Part shown: piece by piece, positions 16,904 to 25,211 of the stretch
How positions within the stretch are numbered: position 1 is the first letter of the stretch
How the letters are laid out: every line of letters starts with the position of its first letter
NCBI GenBank assembly: GCA_900542085.1
Contig: UQMK01000013.1
Location: 1 to 57,872, forward strand
Reading direction: 5' to 3'
Source of the DNA: an uncultured Collinsella sp.
Lineage (GTDB): Bacteria > Actinomycetota > Coriobacteriia > Coriobacteriales > Coriobacteriaceae
DNA length: 57,872 bases
Program-made: the position numbers and the translations under genes
Notes under the pieces: generated by a model
Database searches by the model: none
What the model was told of the DNA's origin: nothing
Seen by the model: only the letters and a program-made list of their open reading frames with translations

Positions 16904-18718
16904 ATGTACTGTCGACTTCTTCTCAAACTAATCCTAAGAGACAAGGCCGTATGGATTTGTACGCTCGTTCTCGCCGCAGCCTTCTCCATCCCCATTGCGT
17001 TCAATTCACCCATCTACGGGCCCTTCTTTATGAAGCAGGGCATGCAGGGCTTTGTCGACGCATTCAATACGCGCGCGCCCCAGGCCAGCGGCACAGACCT
17101 ATCGCCAGAGCAGCAAGATGACGCTGAGCTTGCAAGATACGCGAACGCCGCCCTCGCCGCTCAAACCGACGCCGCCTTTCTCGACTCTGCCGAGAGCTAC
17201 TACGCGCTCATGGACGAGGGCTTCCAATCCGGGTCCATCGTGGGGGACCAGGAGACCAATGACGCAGAGCTCGCATATTGCCGTGCCCTGAGCAGCTCCG
17301 GCATCGCGGATATCCCGGCCTCCGCAAACGACCTGCCGTTCCTCTCCTTCCTGCCCTACGCCATTGCCCAGGCGCCGTCCTTCCTTCCCTTCATCCCCTT
17401 CCTTCTCTCGTCGATACTCGTGCTCGGCGCCACAAGGCCCGGGACCCTGGCGGCAAAGGCGCCCGTGCCCAAATTCCGGCGCCTTATCCAAACCGTGTTT
17501 TCGATAATTGGCGCGGGGACCGCGATGCTCCTCGCCGGCCTTGCGCCCGGGAGTATTTACGCCTTGGCCCTAAACGGCTTCGGGCAGATCGGGTACCCGA
17601 TCGCCTTCTTCCATGACGGCGCGCTCACTACCACGACCGCGGGAAACGTCTTCACGACCATACTTCTCGCGCTGCTCGCGGGTGGAACCTTGATATCCGT
17701 TTGTTCCGTCGTCCTATCGACCGCAACGAGGCGCGTCTTCGCGGGCCCCCTTACCTCCGCGTTGCTTGTCGCGGCCCCGGCATTCCCGTTATTGTCCGAT
17801 TCGGCACTGGGGCATAATGCCGCGCTCGAGCTCCTGCCGCTGGCCGTGTTCTCGCCTATCGAGGCAACGGGTTACGTAGGATGCTTCCCGACAGAATTCA
17901 TTGGCTCCGGTTCGGGCGGCGCATCGATGCTTGCCGTGGCCCTGGTATACGTCGCGGTCCTTTTCGCGGTCGGCGCCGTTGCGACGCGTTCCCCCAAACA
18001 GCCTGGACCCGCGAAAAAGCACCATGGGCTCGAGCTTCTGGACGCGAGCGTGGGATACGGGAGCACGACGATACTTTCGATCGGGTCGCTTTTCCTGAGC
18101 CCGGGAACGGCGGCGGGGCTCGTCGCTCCCAACGGCTCGGGGAAAACCACCCTTCTTGAAGCGCTGTCGGGCCAATTTCCCACCCGTATCCACTCGGGAA
18201 GCCTGGCGGCAGACGGAATCAGCCAACGTCGATCAGCCGAATTTGCAGAACTCGTCTACCTGAGCTCTTCAGGCGGCACGGATCTCTATCCCACGCTATC
18301 GGCCATCGAGCACCTTGCTTTCGTTAGGGAGGCGTGGAAATCGGCCACCGACATCGACTCGCTCTGCAGCTCCCTCGGAATCTCCCCATATCTCGACAAG
18401 CCGACCCGTAAACTCTCGACAGGAATGAAGCAGCAGGTAAAGCTTGCCATGGCGATAGCGACCGATTGCCCGTACCTCATCCTCGATGAACCGCTGAACG
18501 GCCTCGATCCGGGAAAACGGAAAACCTCCTGCGACGCGATGCGCAGCGAGGTGGAGCGGGGACGCAGCGTGCTCATCTCAAGCCATCTGCTCGACGACCT
18601 GGCAGACCTCACCGACTCGTTCTACTTCATCGAGGCCGGCACGCTCGTGGAAAAGACCGAGTCGTCCTCGCAGACGCTCAAGCAGGAATACCTCGATACA
18701 TACGAGGGAGGTGAATGA
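16904..18718 (+). CDS. Fused ABC permease-ATPase
   Basis: A 604-aa half-transporter. Residues 1-340 are membrane domain with a first helix, an extracellular loop of about 120 residues and five or so further helices, including the motif NGFGQIGYPIAFFHDG that matches the two halves of the upstream permease. Residues 365-604 are an ATPase with Walker A APNGSGKTTLLEAL, signature LSTGMKQQV and Walker B YLILDEPLNGLDP. Order (membrane, then ATPase) is that of many peptide exporters, but there is no peptidase C39 domain. AGGTG lies 8 nt before the ATG. The stop codon is 1 nt before the ATG of the exported peptide, so the two are translationally coupled. Confidence 0.85.
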   Translation: MYCRLLLKLILRDKAVWICTLVLAAAFSIPIAFNSPIYGPFFMKQGMQGFVDAFNTRAPQASGTDLSPEQQDDAELARYANAALAAQTDAAFLDSAESYYALMDEGFQSGSIVGDQETNDAELAYCRALSSSGIADIPASANDLPFLSFLPYAIAQAPSFLPFIPFLLSSILVLGATRPGTLAAKAPVPKFRRLIQTVFSIIGAGTAMLLAGLAPGSIYALALNGFGQIGYPIAFFHDGALTTTTAGNVFTTILLALLAGGTLISVCSVVLSTATRRVFAGPLTSALLVAAPAFPLLSDSALGHNAALELLPLAVFSPIEATGYVGCFPTEFIGSGSGGASMLAVALVYVAVLFAVGAVATRSPKQPGPAKKHHGLELLDASVGYGSTTILSIGSLFLSPGTAAGLVAPNGSGKTTLLEALSGQFPTRIHSGSLAADGISQRRSAEFAELVYLSSSGGTDLYPTLSAIEHLAFVREAWKSATDIDSLCSSLGISPYLDKPTRKLSTGMKQQVKLAMAIATDCPYLILDEPLNGLDPGKRKTSCDAMRSEVERGRSVLISSHLLDDLADLTDSFYFIEAGTLVEKTESSSQTLKQEYLDTYEGGE

Positions 18719-18719
18719 C

Positions 18720-19064
18720 ATGAAACTATTTGAACAGCTGAAGTCCAATGCGTCGCGCATGGCTGTCTACGCCATCCTCGTGGCAACCGCTTTATGCGGA
18801 ATCGCGGCACCCGTCTATGCGCTCAACGGAGAGAAAGGCGATGTCGAACCCGCGTACATGGCTTCGACGGTTAAGGACCGGTACAAAGCCTTCTCTGGAG
18901 ACACGTTTTACGTAGCAGAGTACGACACGACCTACCGTCAGCTTCGCTACAACAAGGGCTACGACTATCTAGGCGCAGAGGCAATCAGCTATACGTCGGG
19001 TTGGTACCGCTCCAACTATGGACACATAACCCAGTTCAAGTGTAACTACCGTGTGTACAACTAA
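18720..19064 (+). CDS. Small exported peptide, candidate bacteriocin-like product of the ABC cassette
   Basis: A 114-aa protein with a typical signal peptide: basic N-terminus, hydrophobic core (about residues 15-33) and an Ala-x-Ala site at APVYA before LNGEKGD. The mature part of about 79 residues is rich in Tyr, Ser, Asn and Gly and has one Cys, and it ends NYRVYN. No database family is clear. Its layout (signal peptide, small mature domain, adjacent ABC ATPase and permeases) resembles lactococcin-972-like loci, but the diagnostic residues are not evident. GGGAGGTG lies 6 nt upstream of the ATG. A strong terminator follows, so it closes the operon. Confidence 0.75.
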   Translation: MKLFEQLKSNASRMAVYAILVATALCGIAAPVYALNGEKGDVEPAYMASTVKDRYKAFSGDTFYVAEYDTTYRQLRYNKGYDYLGAEAISYTSGWYRSNYGHITQFKCNYRVYN

Positions 19065-19080
19065 AGCAACCGGCCGGGAC

Positions 19081-19114
19081 GAGGGGTGACGCAAAAGCGT
19101 CGCCCCTCGTTTTT
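19081..19114 (+). terminator. Intrinsic terminator of the island ABC/peptide operon
   Basis: GAGGGGTGACGC (19081-19092) pairs with GCGTCGCCCCTC (19097-19108) with one G-T pair and an AAAA loop, followed by GTTTTT. Confidence 0.92.
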
Positions 19115-19143
19115 AACCATGTCAACTGAACCTAGTTCAGTTT

Positions 19144-19207
19144 GGTTGATTTCCGATCTCAGCCGAACACATTGAGCGGAAAGGCCGTTCCCGCAGTCAG
19201 TCGAACG
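19144..19207 (+). repeat. Right 64-bp direct repeat bounding the island (attR-like)
   Basis: It matches 11932-11995 at all but two of 64 positions and lies 30 nt after the terminator of the island operon. It runs directly into a GTCCCCGGGGCC palindrome. Confidence 0.65.
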
Positions 19208-19237
19208 TCCCCGGGGCCCTTCTCAGGCCCCGGGGAC
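19207..19237. repeat. GC-rich palindrome of the GGGGAC type
   Basis: GTCCCCGGGGCC and GGCCCCGGGGAC are perfect inverted arms around a 7-nt loop, just inside core DNA next to the right direct repeat. Confidence 0.65.
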
Positions 19238-19318
19238 GGCATTTTCCCAGTTGAAGGAACGGTGGAGATGTGTTTCGATGGGTCAGATTCGTGTCGTTCC
19301 GAAAAGACCGTGAACCTT

Positions 19319-19347
19319 TTGTGGGACACGCGGCGCCGTGGTACCAT
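19319..19347 (+). promoter_or_regulatory. Candidate rpmE promoter
   Basis: TTGTGG (19319-19324) and TACCAT (19342-19347) with a 17-nt spacer suggest a sigma-70-like promoter about 80 nt before the rpmE start. Confidence 0.45.
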
Positions 19348-19360
19348 AGCCGAGTTTGTT

Positions 19361-19409
19361 GTCTTGGTCGGAAACCAAGACGCCTTATGCGCTGATCGGT
19401 AACCAGCGC
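19361..19409 (+). ncRNA. Two-hairpin leader before the L31 gene
   Basis: GTCTTGGT/ACCAAGAC (19361-19381) and GCGCTG/CAGCGC (19389-19409) form consecutive hairpins with related apical sequences (GTCGGAAACC and GATCGGTAACC). Ribosomal protein leaders that bind their own product are known upstream of L31 genes in several phyla. This one has the right place and size, but family membership was not tested. Confidence 0.55.
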
Positions 19410-19431
19410 CTGACCAATAAGGAGTCCTACC

Positions 19432-19857
19432 ATGAAGCAGGGTATCCATCCCCAGTATGTCGAGTGCACGGTGACGTGCTCCTGCGGCAACACCTTCAAG
19501 ACGCACGCTACCGTGTCCGAGATGAAGGTTGAGCTTTGCAACGAGTGCCACCCGTTCTACACCGGCCAGCAGAAGTTCGTCGACACCGGTGGACGCGTCC
19601 AGCGCTTCGCCGACAAGTTCGGTGGCGCCGCTGCCGCCCAGCTCAAGAAGGCCGAGGAGGCCAAGGCTGCCAAGGCTGCCAAGGCTGCTGAGGCCGAGGC
19701 CGCTCGCAAGGCCGCCGCTGAGGCTAAGGCTGCCGAGAAGGCCAAGCGTGCTGCTAAGTTTGCCGAGGAGGCTGCCAAGCAGGCCGCCGAGGCTCCCGCA
19801 GAGGCTCCCGTCGAGGAGGCCGCTGCCGAGGCCGAGACCACCGAGGCTGCTGAGTAA
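19432..19857 (+). CDS. rpmE: 50S ribosomal protein L31 with long C-terminal extension
   Basis: The first 70 residues are L31: MKQGIHPQY, zinc ligands in CSCGNTF and CNECHPFY, and the conserved TGQQKFVDTGGRVQRF. L31 sits at the central protuberance and bridges the subunits. Residues 75-141 are an Ala/Lys/Glu-rich tail (repeats of AAKAAKAAEA type), almost doubling the protein. The tail is predicted to be a long helix or disordered. AAGGAG lies 7 nt before the ATG. A zinc-binding (C+) paralogue form is indicated by the four Cys. The gene has its own promoter, leader and terminator. Confidence 0.93.
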   Translation: MKQGIHPQYVECTVTCSCGNTFKTHATVSEMKVELCNECHPFYTGQQKFVDTGGRVQRFADKFGGAAAAQLKKAEEAKAAKAAKAAEAEAARKAAAEAKAAEKAKRAAKFAEEAAKQAAEAPAEAPVEEAAAEAETTEAAE

Positions 19858-19891
19858 ATAGCTCGCCGAGGAATCGCTCGCATTCGTGGCT

Positions 19892-19932
19892 AAAGGGCCG
19901 CGTATCCATTTGGGTGCGCGGCCCTTTTCCTT
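19892..19932 (+). terminator. Intrinsic terminator of rpmE
   Basis: AAAGGGCCGCG (19892-19902) pairs with CGCGGCCCTTT (19917-19927), followed by a T-rich run. Confidence 0.88.
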
Positions 19933-19934
19933 TA

Positions 19935-20001
19935 TTGGTGCAAGCTAACCCGTCCCCATTGCACCAGATTGGTGCGAAGGGGACGGGTTCGTTTGCACCA
20001 A
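19935..20001. repeat. 67-bp nested palindrome of the GGGGAC family
   Basis: Three nested stems: TTGGTGCAA/TTGCACCAA (outer), AACCCGTCCCC/GGGGACGGGTT (middle) and GCACC/GGTGC (inner). It lies in the rpmE-secA gap with no open frame. Confidence 0.75.
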
Positions 20002-20034
20002 ATGGCAGAGATACAGCGTTTTCCCAGATAAAAA

Positions 20035-20065
20035 CTGCCAAAATAAACCAGTCCCCTTTTGGCAG
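20035..20065. repeat. 31-bp palindromic repeat (CTGCCAAAA type)
   Basis: CTGCCAAAA and TTTTGGCAG are perfect arms around TAAACCAGTCCCC. A close relative occurs at 33174-33206 before the serine recombinase. Confidence 0.6.
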
Positions 20066-20197
20066 GTTGGTCGTAGTTATTACGTGGCGGTCGAGGTCGA
20101 CCGTATAGGCCGCGCCTTGTTTGGCTAAAGTACAATCATCTGTGTTTAACTCGCCCGCAGCTGCACGGCGTGGGCGATGGCCAAAAAGGAAAACCAC

Positions 20198-23005
20198 ATG
20201 GGATTCATGTCAAAGCTGCTGTCCTTTGGATCCGATAAGGACCTTAAGCGCTACTACAAGATCGTCGACAAGATCAACGGTCTTGAGCCCCAGTTTGAGA
20301 AGATGACCGAGGAAGAGCTCCGCGCCCAGACCGATAAGTTCCGTGAGCGCTACGCCAACGGCGAGTCGCTCGACGACATGCTCCCCGAGGCCTTTGCCAC
20401 CGTGCGCGAAGCTTCCAAGCGCACCATGGGCATGCGTCACTTTGATGTACAGCTCATCGGCGCCATGGCGCTGCACGAGGGCCACATCGCCGAGATGAAG
20501 ACCGGCGAAGGCAAGACCCTCGTCTCCACGCTGGCCGGCTATCTCAACGCTATCGCCGGTAAGGGCGTGCACGTCGTCACCGTCAACGACTACCTGGCCA
20601 AGCGCGACTCCGAGTGGATGGGTCGCATCTACAAGTATCTGGGCATGACCGTCGGTCTGCTGCAGAACAACATGCCGCTCGAGCTGAAGCGCCCAGCCTA
20701 CCAGGCCGACGTCACGTACGGCACCAACTCCGAGTTCGGTTTCGATTATCTGCGCGACAACATGGTTACCCGCCCCGAGCAGCGTGTTCAGCGCGGCCAC
20801 AGCTACGCCATCGTCGACGAGGTCGACTCCATCCTGATCGACGAGGCCAGAACGCCGCTCATCATCTCGGGCGCCGGCACCAAGTCCGCCAGCACTTACA
20901 AGGACTTCGCGCGCGCCGTGCGCGGCCTTGAGCGCGGTGAGGACGTCTCGCACGACATGCTCACCGCCACCGAGGACGTGGAGCCCACGGGCGACTTCGT
21001 CATGGACGAGGCCAAGCACACCATCGCCGCCACCGAGCGCGGCCTTAAAAAGATCGAGCGCCGTCTGGGTATCGATGACATCTATGCCGATCTCTCCGGC
21101 CAGCTGGTCAACCACCTGCAGCAGGCGCTGAAGGCCCAGTACATGTTCCACCGCGACAAGCAGTACGTGGTCACCAACGGCGAGGTTAAGATCGTCGACG
21201 AGTTCACCGGCCGTATCATGGAAGGCCGCCGCTACTCCGAGGGCCTGCATCAGGCCATCGAGGCTAAAGAGGGCGTGCTCGTGCGCGAGGAGAACCAGAC
21301 CCTTGCCACCATCACCCTGCAGAACTACTTCCGCCTGTATGACAAGCTCTCCGGCATGACCGGTACGGCGCTCACCGAGGACGCCGAGTTCCGCGAGATC
21401 TACAAGCTGCCCGTCGAGGTCATTCCCCCCAACAAACCCGTGCAGCGTGTTGACCACGAGGACCTGGTGTACCGCACCATTCAGGCTAAGTACAACGCCG
21501 TTGCCGACGACGTTGAGCGTCGTCACGCCAAGGGCCAGCCGGTCCTGGTGGGCACCGTCTCCATCGAGAGCTCCGAAAAGCTGTCCGCCGCCCTTACCAA
21601 GCGCGGCATCGCGCACGAGGTCCTTAACGCCAAGCACCACGAGCGCGAGGCCCATATCGTGGCCCAGGCTGGTCGCTATGGCGCCGTGACCATCGCTACC
21701 AACATGGCCGGCCGTGGTACCGACATCTTGCTGGGCGGCAACCCCGACGAGCTGGTGCGCGAGCGTCTGGAGTACGGGGGCCTGACCATGGAGGACGTCA
21801 CGCCCGAGCAGCTCGAGCAGTTTAACGCCGAGGCCAAGGAGACCTGCAAGGCCGAGCGCGAGCGCGTGCTTGCCGCCGGCGGCCTGACCGTCATCGGCAC
21901 TGAGCGCCATGAGTCCCGCCGTATCGACAACCAGCTGCGTGGCCGTTCCGGCCGTCAGGGCGATCCGGGCGAGACCCAGTTCTACCTGTCGCTCGAGGAC
22001 GACCTCATGCGCCTGTTTGGCGGCGACAAGATGGACCGCGTCTCCAAGATGATGGTCACGGCCGATATGGGCGACGACATGCCGATCCAGCACAAGATCA
22101 TCTCCAAGGCCGTTGAGAGCGCCCAGCATAAGGTCGAGAGCATCAACTTCTCCATGCGTAAGAGCGTTCTTGAGTACGACGACGTCATGAACAAGCAGCG
22201 CCAGGTCATCTACGCCGAGCGCAACAAGATTCTGGATGGCAAGGACCTGACCGACCACATCACCGAGGTCATGCACGATACCGTGTACCGCTGCGTGCAG
22301 GAGTTCTGCACCAAGGACAGCCACGAGGGCGAGCGTGATCTTGAGGGTCTGCGCAAATGGGTCGTCGAGCTGACCGGGCATATCGATACCCCTCAGTTCC
22401 CCGACGAGGACTTTGAGGCCCTGGCTGCCGATGTCCTGGCCTATGTTGAGAAGTGCTACAACATGAAGGCCGAGCGTCTGGGCGAGGACCTGATGCGCGA
22501 GCTCAACACTCAGGTCATGCTGCGCGTCATCGATACGCGTTGGATGAACTACCTGCAGGAGATGGACTACCTCAAGACCGGTATCGGCTTGCGCGGCTTT
22601 GGCCAGCGCGACCCGCTGGTCGAGTACAAGACCGAGGCCTACAGCGCGTTCCAGATGCTCGTCGATACCATGTACGAGGATTACCTGCGTACTGTTCTGC
22701 GCATTGAGATCAAGGCTGCCCCGCAGGCTGTGGAGCACAAGGAGGAGCCCGCCCTTAAGGGTGCGCGCTTCTCTGGTCCCGCCGATGTCGATGGCGACAA
22801 CAGCGATTCGGTGCTGCGCAAGCAGGCTCAGGTGCAGGCCCGTACCGCCGTCCAGGGTGGTCCGGCTGCCGTTAACAACGGTGGCAAGGTGACGACCTAC
22901 CGTAAGTCCGAGAGCGACGACCCTTATGTCAACGTGGGCCGCAACGACCTGTGCCCTTGCGGTAGCGGTAAGAAGTTCAAGTACTGCCACGGCAGGAATC
23001 GTTAA
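20198..23005 (+). CDS. secA: Preprotein translocase ATPase SecA
   Basis: It drives protein export through SecYEG. Visible parts are the nucleotide-binding loop MKTGEGKTLV near residue 100, the DEAD-type sequence VDEVDSILIDEARTP near 208, the second ATPase fold with TNMAGRGTDI near 507 and RRIDNQLRGRSGRQGD near 575, and the C-terminal zinc-binding SEC-C motif CPCGSGKKFKYCHG. The start at 20198 (MGFMSKLL) is preferred because AAAAAGGA is 7 nt upstream. Length is 935 aa. Its stop overlaps the ATG of prfB by one base, so the two genes form one coupled unit. Confidence 0.97.
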   Translation: MGFMSKLLSFGSDKDLKRYYKIVDKINGLEPQFEKMTEEELRAQTDKFRERYANGESLDDMLPEAFATVREASKRTMGMRHFDVQLIGAMALHEGHIAEMKTGEGKTLVSTLAGYLNAIAGKGVHVVTVNDYLAKRDSEWMGRIYKYLGMTVGLLQNNMPLELKRPAYQADVTYGTNSEFGFDYLRDNMVTRPEQRVQRGHSYAIVDEVDSILIDEARTPLIISGAGTKSASTYKDFARAVRGLERGEDVSHDMLTATEDVEPTGDFVMDEAKHTIAATERGLKKIERRLGIDDIYADLSGQLVNHLQQALKAQYMFHRDKQYVVTNGEVKIVDEFTGRIMEGRRYSEGLHQAIEAKEGVLVREENQTLATITLQNYFRLYDKLSGMTGTALTEDAEFREIYKLPVEVIPPNKPVQRVDHEDLVYRTIQAKYNAVADDVERRHAKGQPVLVGTVSIESSEKLSAALTKRGIAHEVLNAKHHEREAHIVAQAGRYGAVTIATNMAGRGTDILLGGNPDELVRERLEYGGLTMEDVTPEQLEQFNAEAKETCKAERERVLAAGGLTVIGTERHESRRIDNQLRGRSGRQGDPGETQFYLSLEDDLMRLFGGDKMDRVSKMMVTADMGDDMPIQHKIISKAVESAQHKVESINFSMRKSVLEYDDVMNKQRQVIYAERNKILDGKDLTDHITEVMHDTVYRCVQEFCTKDSHEGERDLEGLRKWVVELTGHIDTPQFPDEDFEALAADVLAYVEKCYNMKAERLGEDLMRELNTQVMLRVIDTRWMNYLQEMDYLKTGIGLRGFGQRDPLVEYKTEAYSAFQMLVDTMYEDYLRTVLRIEIKAAPQAVEHKEEPALKGARFSGPADVDGDNSDSVLRKQAQVQARTAVQGGPAAVNNGGKVTTYRKSESDDPYVNVGRNDLCPCGSGKKFKYCHGRNR

Positions 23006-24153
23006 TGGCCGAGACTCTAGAGGTGACGCCCGCCGAGTTGGACGCGTTTGCGGACCGACTCGGCGAGGTCGAGTCGTATCTCCATTTGGACGAGAAGCGC
23101 ACCCGCGTAACGGAGCTCGAGGCCAAAAGCGTCGCCCCGGGCTTTTGGGACGACGCCGATGCCGCTCGCGCCACGATGGAGGAGATTGCACGCGCCAAGG
23201 AGGACATCACCGCCGTGGATACGGCACGCGGTGAGCTTTCCGATGCTCGCGCCGCGTTGGAGCTTGCCGAGGAAATGGGCGATGACCCCGATGCCGCTGC
23301 ACTGCGTGAGGAGGCCGCCTCCACGGCGGAGCGCCTATCCCGCGCCATCGACGAGCTTGAACTTGCGAGCTGGTTTACCGGCGAGTTCGATCACGGCGAC
23401 GCAATTGTGACCATCAAGCCCGGGCAGGGTGGCTTGGAGGCCCAGGACTGGACCTTCATGCTCTTTAAGATGTACATGAAGTACTGCCAGCGCCGCGGTT
23501 GGAAGGTCACCATCAACGATTGCCCCGCGGCCGAGGTTATCGGCATCGATCGCGCGACCTTTACCGTCGAAGGCAAGGATGCCTTTGGCATGCTTCGTGC
23601 CGAGGCCGGAGTTCACCGCCTGGTGCGCATTAGCCCCACCGACGACAAGAAGCGCCGCCAGACTACGTTTGCCGGCGTCGAGGTCATTCCGGTGCTGCCC
23701 GACGATATCGATATCGAGATTAGCCCCGATGACATTCGCGTCGACGTGTACCATGCAAGCGGCCCGGGCGGTCAGGGTGTCAACACCACCGACTCCGCCG
23801 TGCGTGTGACGCATTTCCCCAGCGGTATCGTGGTCACGTGCCAAAACGAGCGCAGCCAGATTCAAAACAAGGCCGCGTGCATGCAGATCCTCAAGGCGCG
23901 CCTGTACGAGATTGAGCTCGAGAAGCGTGCCGAGGCCCTGGATGAGATTCGCGGACCCAAGACCACAATTGGTTTTGGCAACCAGATCCGCAGCTACGTG
24001 CTCTACCCGTACCAGATGGTTAAGGACCTGCGCACGGGCGTGGAGACCAGCAACGTCGAGGCCGTTCTTGACGATGGCGACCTGGATCCGTTTGTAATTG
24101 GCTATCACCGTTGGGCTACCGGCAACGCTGACGCGGAGACCCCGTCTGCCTAA
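23005..24153 (+). CDS. prfB: Peptide chain release factor 2 with an SPT tripeptide
   Basis: It ends translation at UGA and UAA. The peptidyl-hydrolysis motif GGQ is in ASGPGGQGVNTT near residue 252. The stop-codon recognition tripeptide, SPF in typical RF2, here reads SPT (HRLVRISPTDDKKRRQ, near residue 210; codons AGC CCC ACC at about 23631-23639). The frame is continuous, so there is no programmed +1 frameshift like that of E. coli. The start ATG overlaps the secA TAA. Length (382 aa) is slightly longer than usual because of a short C-terminal tail. It is unmistakably RF2 rather than RF1 by its other conserved residues and length. Confidence 0.93.
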   Translation: MAETLEVTPAELDAFADRLGEVESYLHLDEKRTRVTELEAKSVAPGFWDDADAARATMEEIARAKEDITAVDTARGELSDARAALELAEEMGDDPDAAALREEAASTAERLSRAIDELELASWFTGEFDHGDAIVTIKPGQGGLEAQDWTFMLFKMYMKYCQRRGWKVTINDCPAAEVIGIDRATFTVEGKDAFGMLRAEAGVHRLVRISPTDDKKRRQTTFAGVEVIPVLPDDIDIEISPDDIRVDVYHASGPGGQGVNTTDSAVRVTHFPSGIVVTCQNERSQIQNKAACMQILKARLYEIELEKRAEALDEIRGPKTTIGFGNQIRSYVLYPYQMVKDLRTGVETSNVEAVLDDGDLDPFVIGYHRWATGNADAETPSA

Positions 24154-24179
24154 ACCGCTCGGTTTATGTGGAAATGGAT

Positions 24180-24308
24180 TAAAACCCTCCGAGCAGGGTG
24201 GTTTTGTATCCAGAACAAACCCTGCGCAGGGGTGGTATTTGTTGGGCGAATCGGTAGAATCGAATACAAGAAGAAGTTCAAAGCGCATCCGATGGGGTGC
24301 GCTTTTTT
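24180..24308 (+). terminator. Three successive hairpins between prfB and the YitT gene
   Basis: Hairpin 1 (about 24180-24206) is AAAACCCT/AGGGTGGTTTT. Hairpin 2 (about 24212-24243) has AACAAA/TTTGTT outer arms around the palindrome CCCTGCGCAGGG. Hairpin 3 (24280-24308) is AAGCGCATCC/GGGTGCGCTT followed by six T. The last lies 12 nt before the YitT start, so it may also act as a leader attenuator. Confidence 0.75.
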
Positions 24309-24320
24309 GAGGGAGGCAGC

Positions 24321-25211
24321 ATGGCATATCGTCTGGACATCAAGCGCATTCTTTCGATGAACTTCTTTCACGATCTGCCCCAGATCATGTTGGGGTGTGC
24401 CTTGGCCGCCATCGCGACCGACCTGTTTTTGATTCCCAACGGGCTTGCCGCCGGTGGCGTTACGGGCCTTGCGACGATTATCCAGGCGGTCGGCGCAGCG
24501 CGAGGCGTGTCGCTTCCCGTCGGTATCCAGACCATCGTGATGAATGCCTTGCTGCTGCTGATCGTTATGCGCGAGGGCGGCATGTTCTATGTGGTGCAGA
24601 CGGCGACGGGCTTTGTGCTGCTGGGCTTCTTTACCGATCTGTTTGCCCCGTTTGTAGCGCCTCTGGCACATGCGGACCTGATGCTTCCCGCTATGTGGGG
24701 CGGCATTATCACGGGCATCGGTTACGGCATGGTATTGCGCGCCGGCGCCAACACCGGCGGCTCGGACACGATTGGCCAAATCATCTCGCGTAACACCTCG
24801 CTGCCGGTGGGCTCGACCGTCATGGCAATCGACGTTGCCGTATGTGCGGCGTCGGCCCCGGTCTTCTCGCTCGAAAATGCTCTGTACGCAGGACTTTCGA
24901 TGGTGATTAGCGGCTATGTGATCGATGCCGTGGTCGATGGCGGCAATAAGCGTCGTATGGTCCTCATCATCTCGGACAATTTCCCCGATATCGCGGCCGA
25001 CATCATGTATGGTCTGGGACGCGGCTGCACCAAATTAAAGGCGACCGGTATGTATTCGGGCGTCGAGAAGCCGGTGATCATGGTGATTGTTAGCCGTCGA
25101 GAGCTCAACACCCTTAAAACGATCGTGCGCGAGCGCGATCCTCATGCCATTGTGACGGTCGCCGACGTTACGGAAGCCTTCGGTGAGGGATTCAAGGACA
25201 TTAACGCGTAG
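24321..25211 (+). CDS. YitT family (DUF161/DUF2179) membrane protein
   Basis: A 296-aa membrane protein with about five to six helices (first near residues 18-45, IMLGCALAAIATDLF) and an extramembrane C-terminal DUF2179 domain (after GNKRRMVLIISDNFPDIA). The motif LIPNGLAAGGVTGLA and GANTGGSDTIGQIIS are typical of YitT/YpjC proteins. Their transport substrate is not known. ATG 24321 follows GGGAGG by 5 nt; a longer frame from 24297 has no ribosome site. It stands alone between prfB and the transketolase genes. Confidence 0.85.
   Translation: MAYRLDIKRILSMNFFHDLPQIMLGCALAAIATDLFLIPNGLAAGGVTGLATIIQAVGAARGVSLPVGIQTIVMNALLLLIVMREGGMFYVVQTATGFVLLGFFTDLFAPFVAPLAHADLMLPAMWGGIITGIGYGMVLRAGANTGGSDTIGQIISRNTSLPVGSTVMAIDVAVCAASAPVFSLENALYAGLSMVISGYVIDAVVDGGNKRRMVLIISDNFPDIAADIMYGLGRGCTKLKATGMYSGVEKPVIMVIVSRRELNTLKTIVRERDPHAIVTVADVTEAFGEGFKDINA

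Noticed and set aside
23005..23100. Programmed frameshift in prfB
   Set aside because: The release factor 2 frame is continuous from its ATG to its stop, with no internal UGA and no slippery site needed.
20210..23191. 993-codon minus-strand frame opposite secA
   Set aside because: It is a product of GC-biased codons in secA on the other strand, with no domain resemblance.
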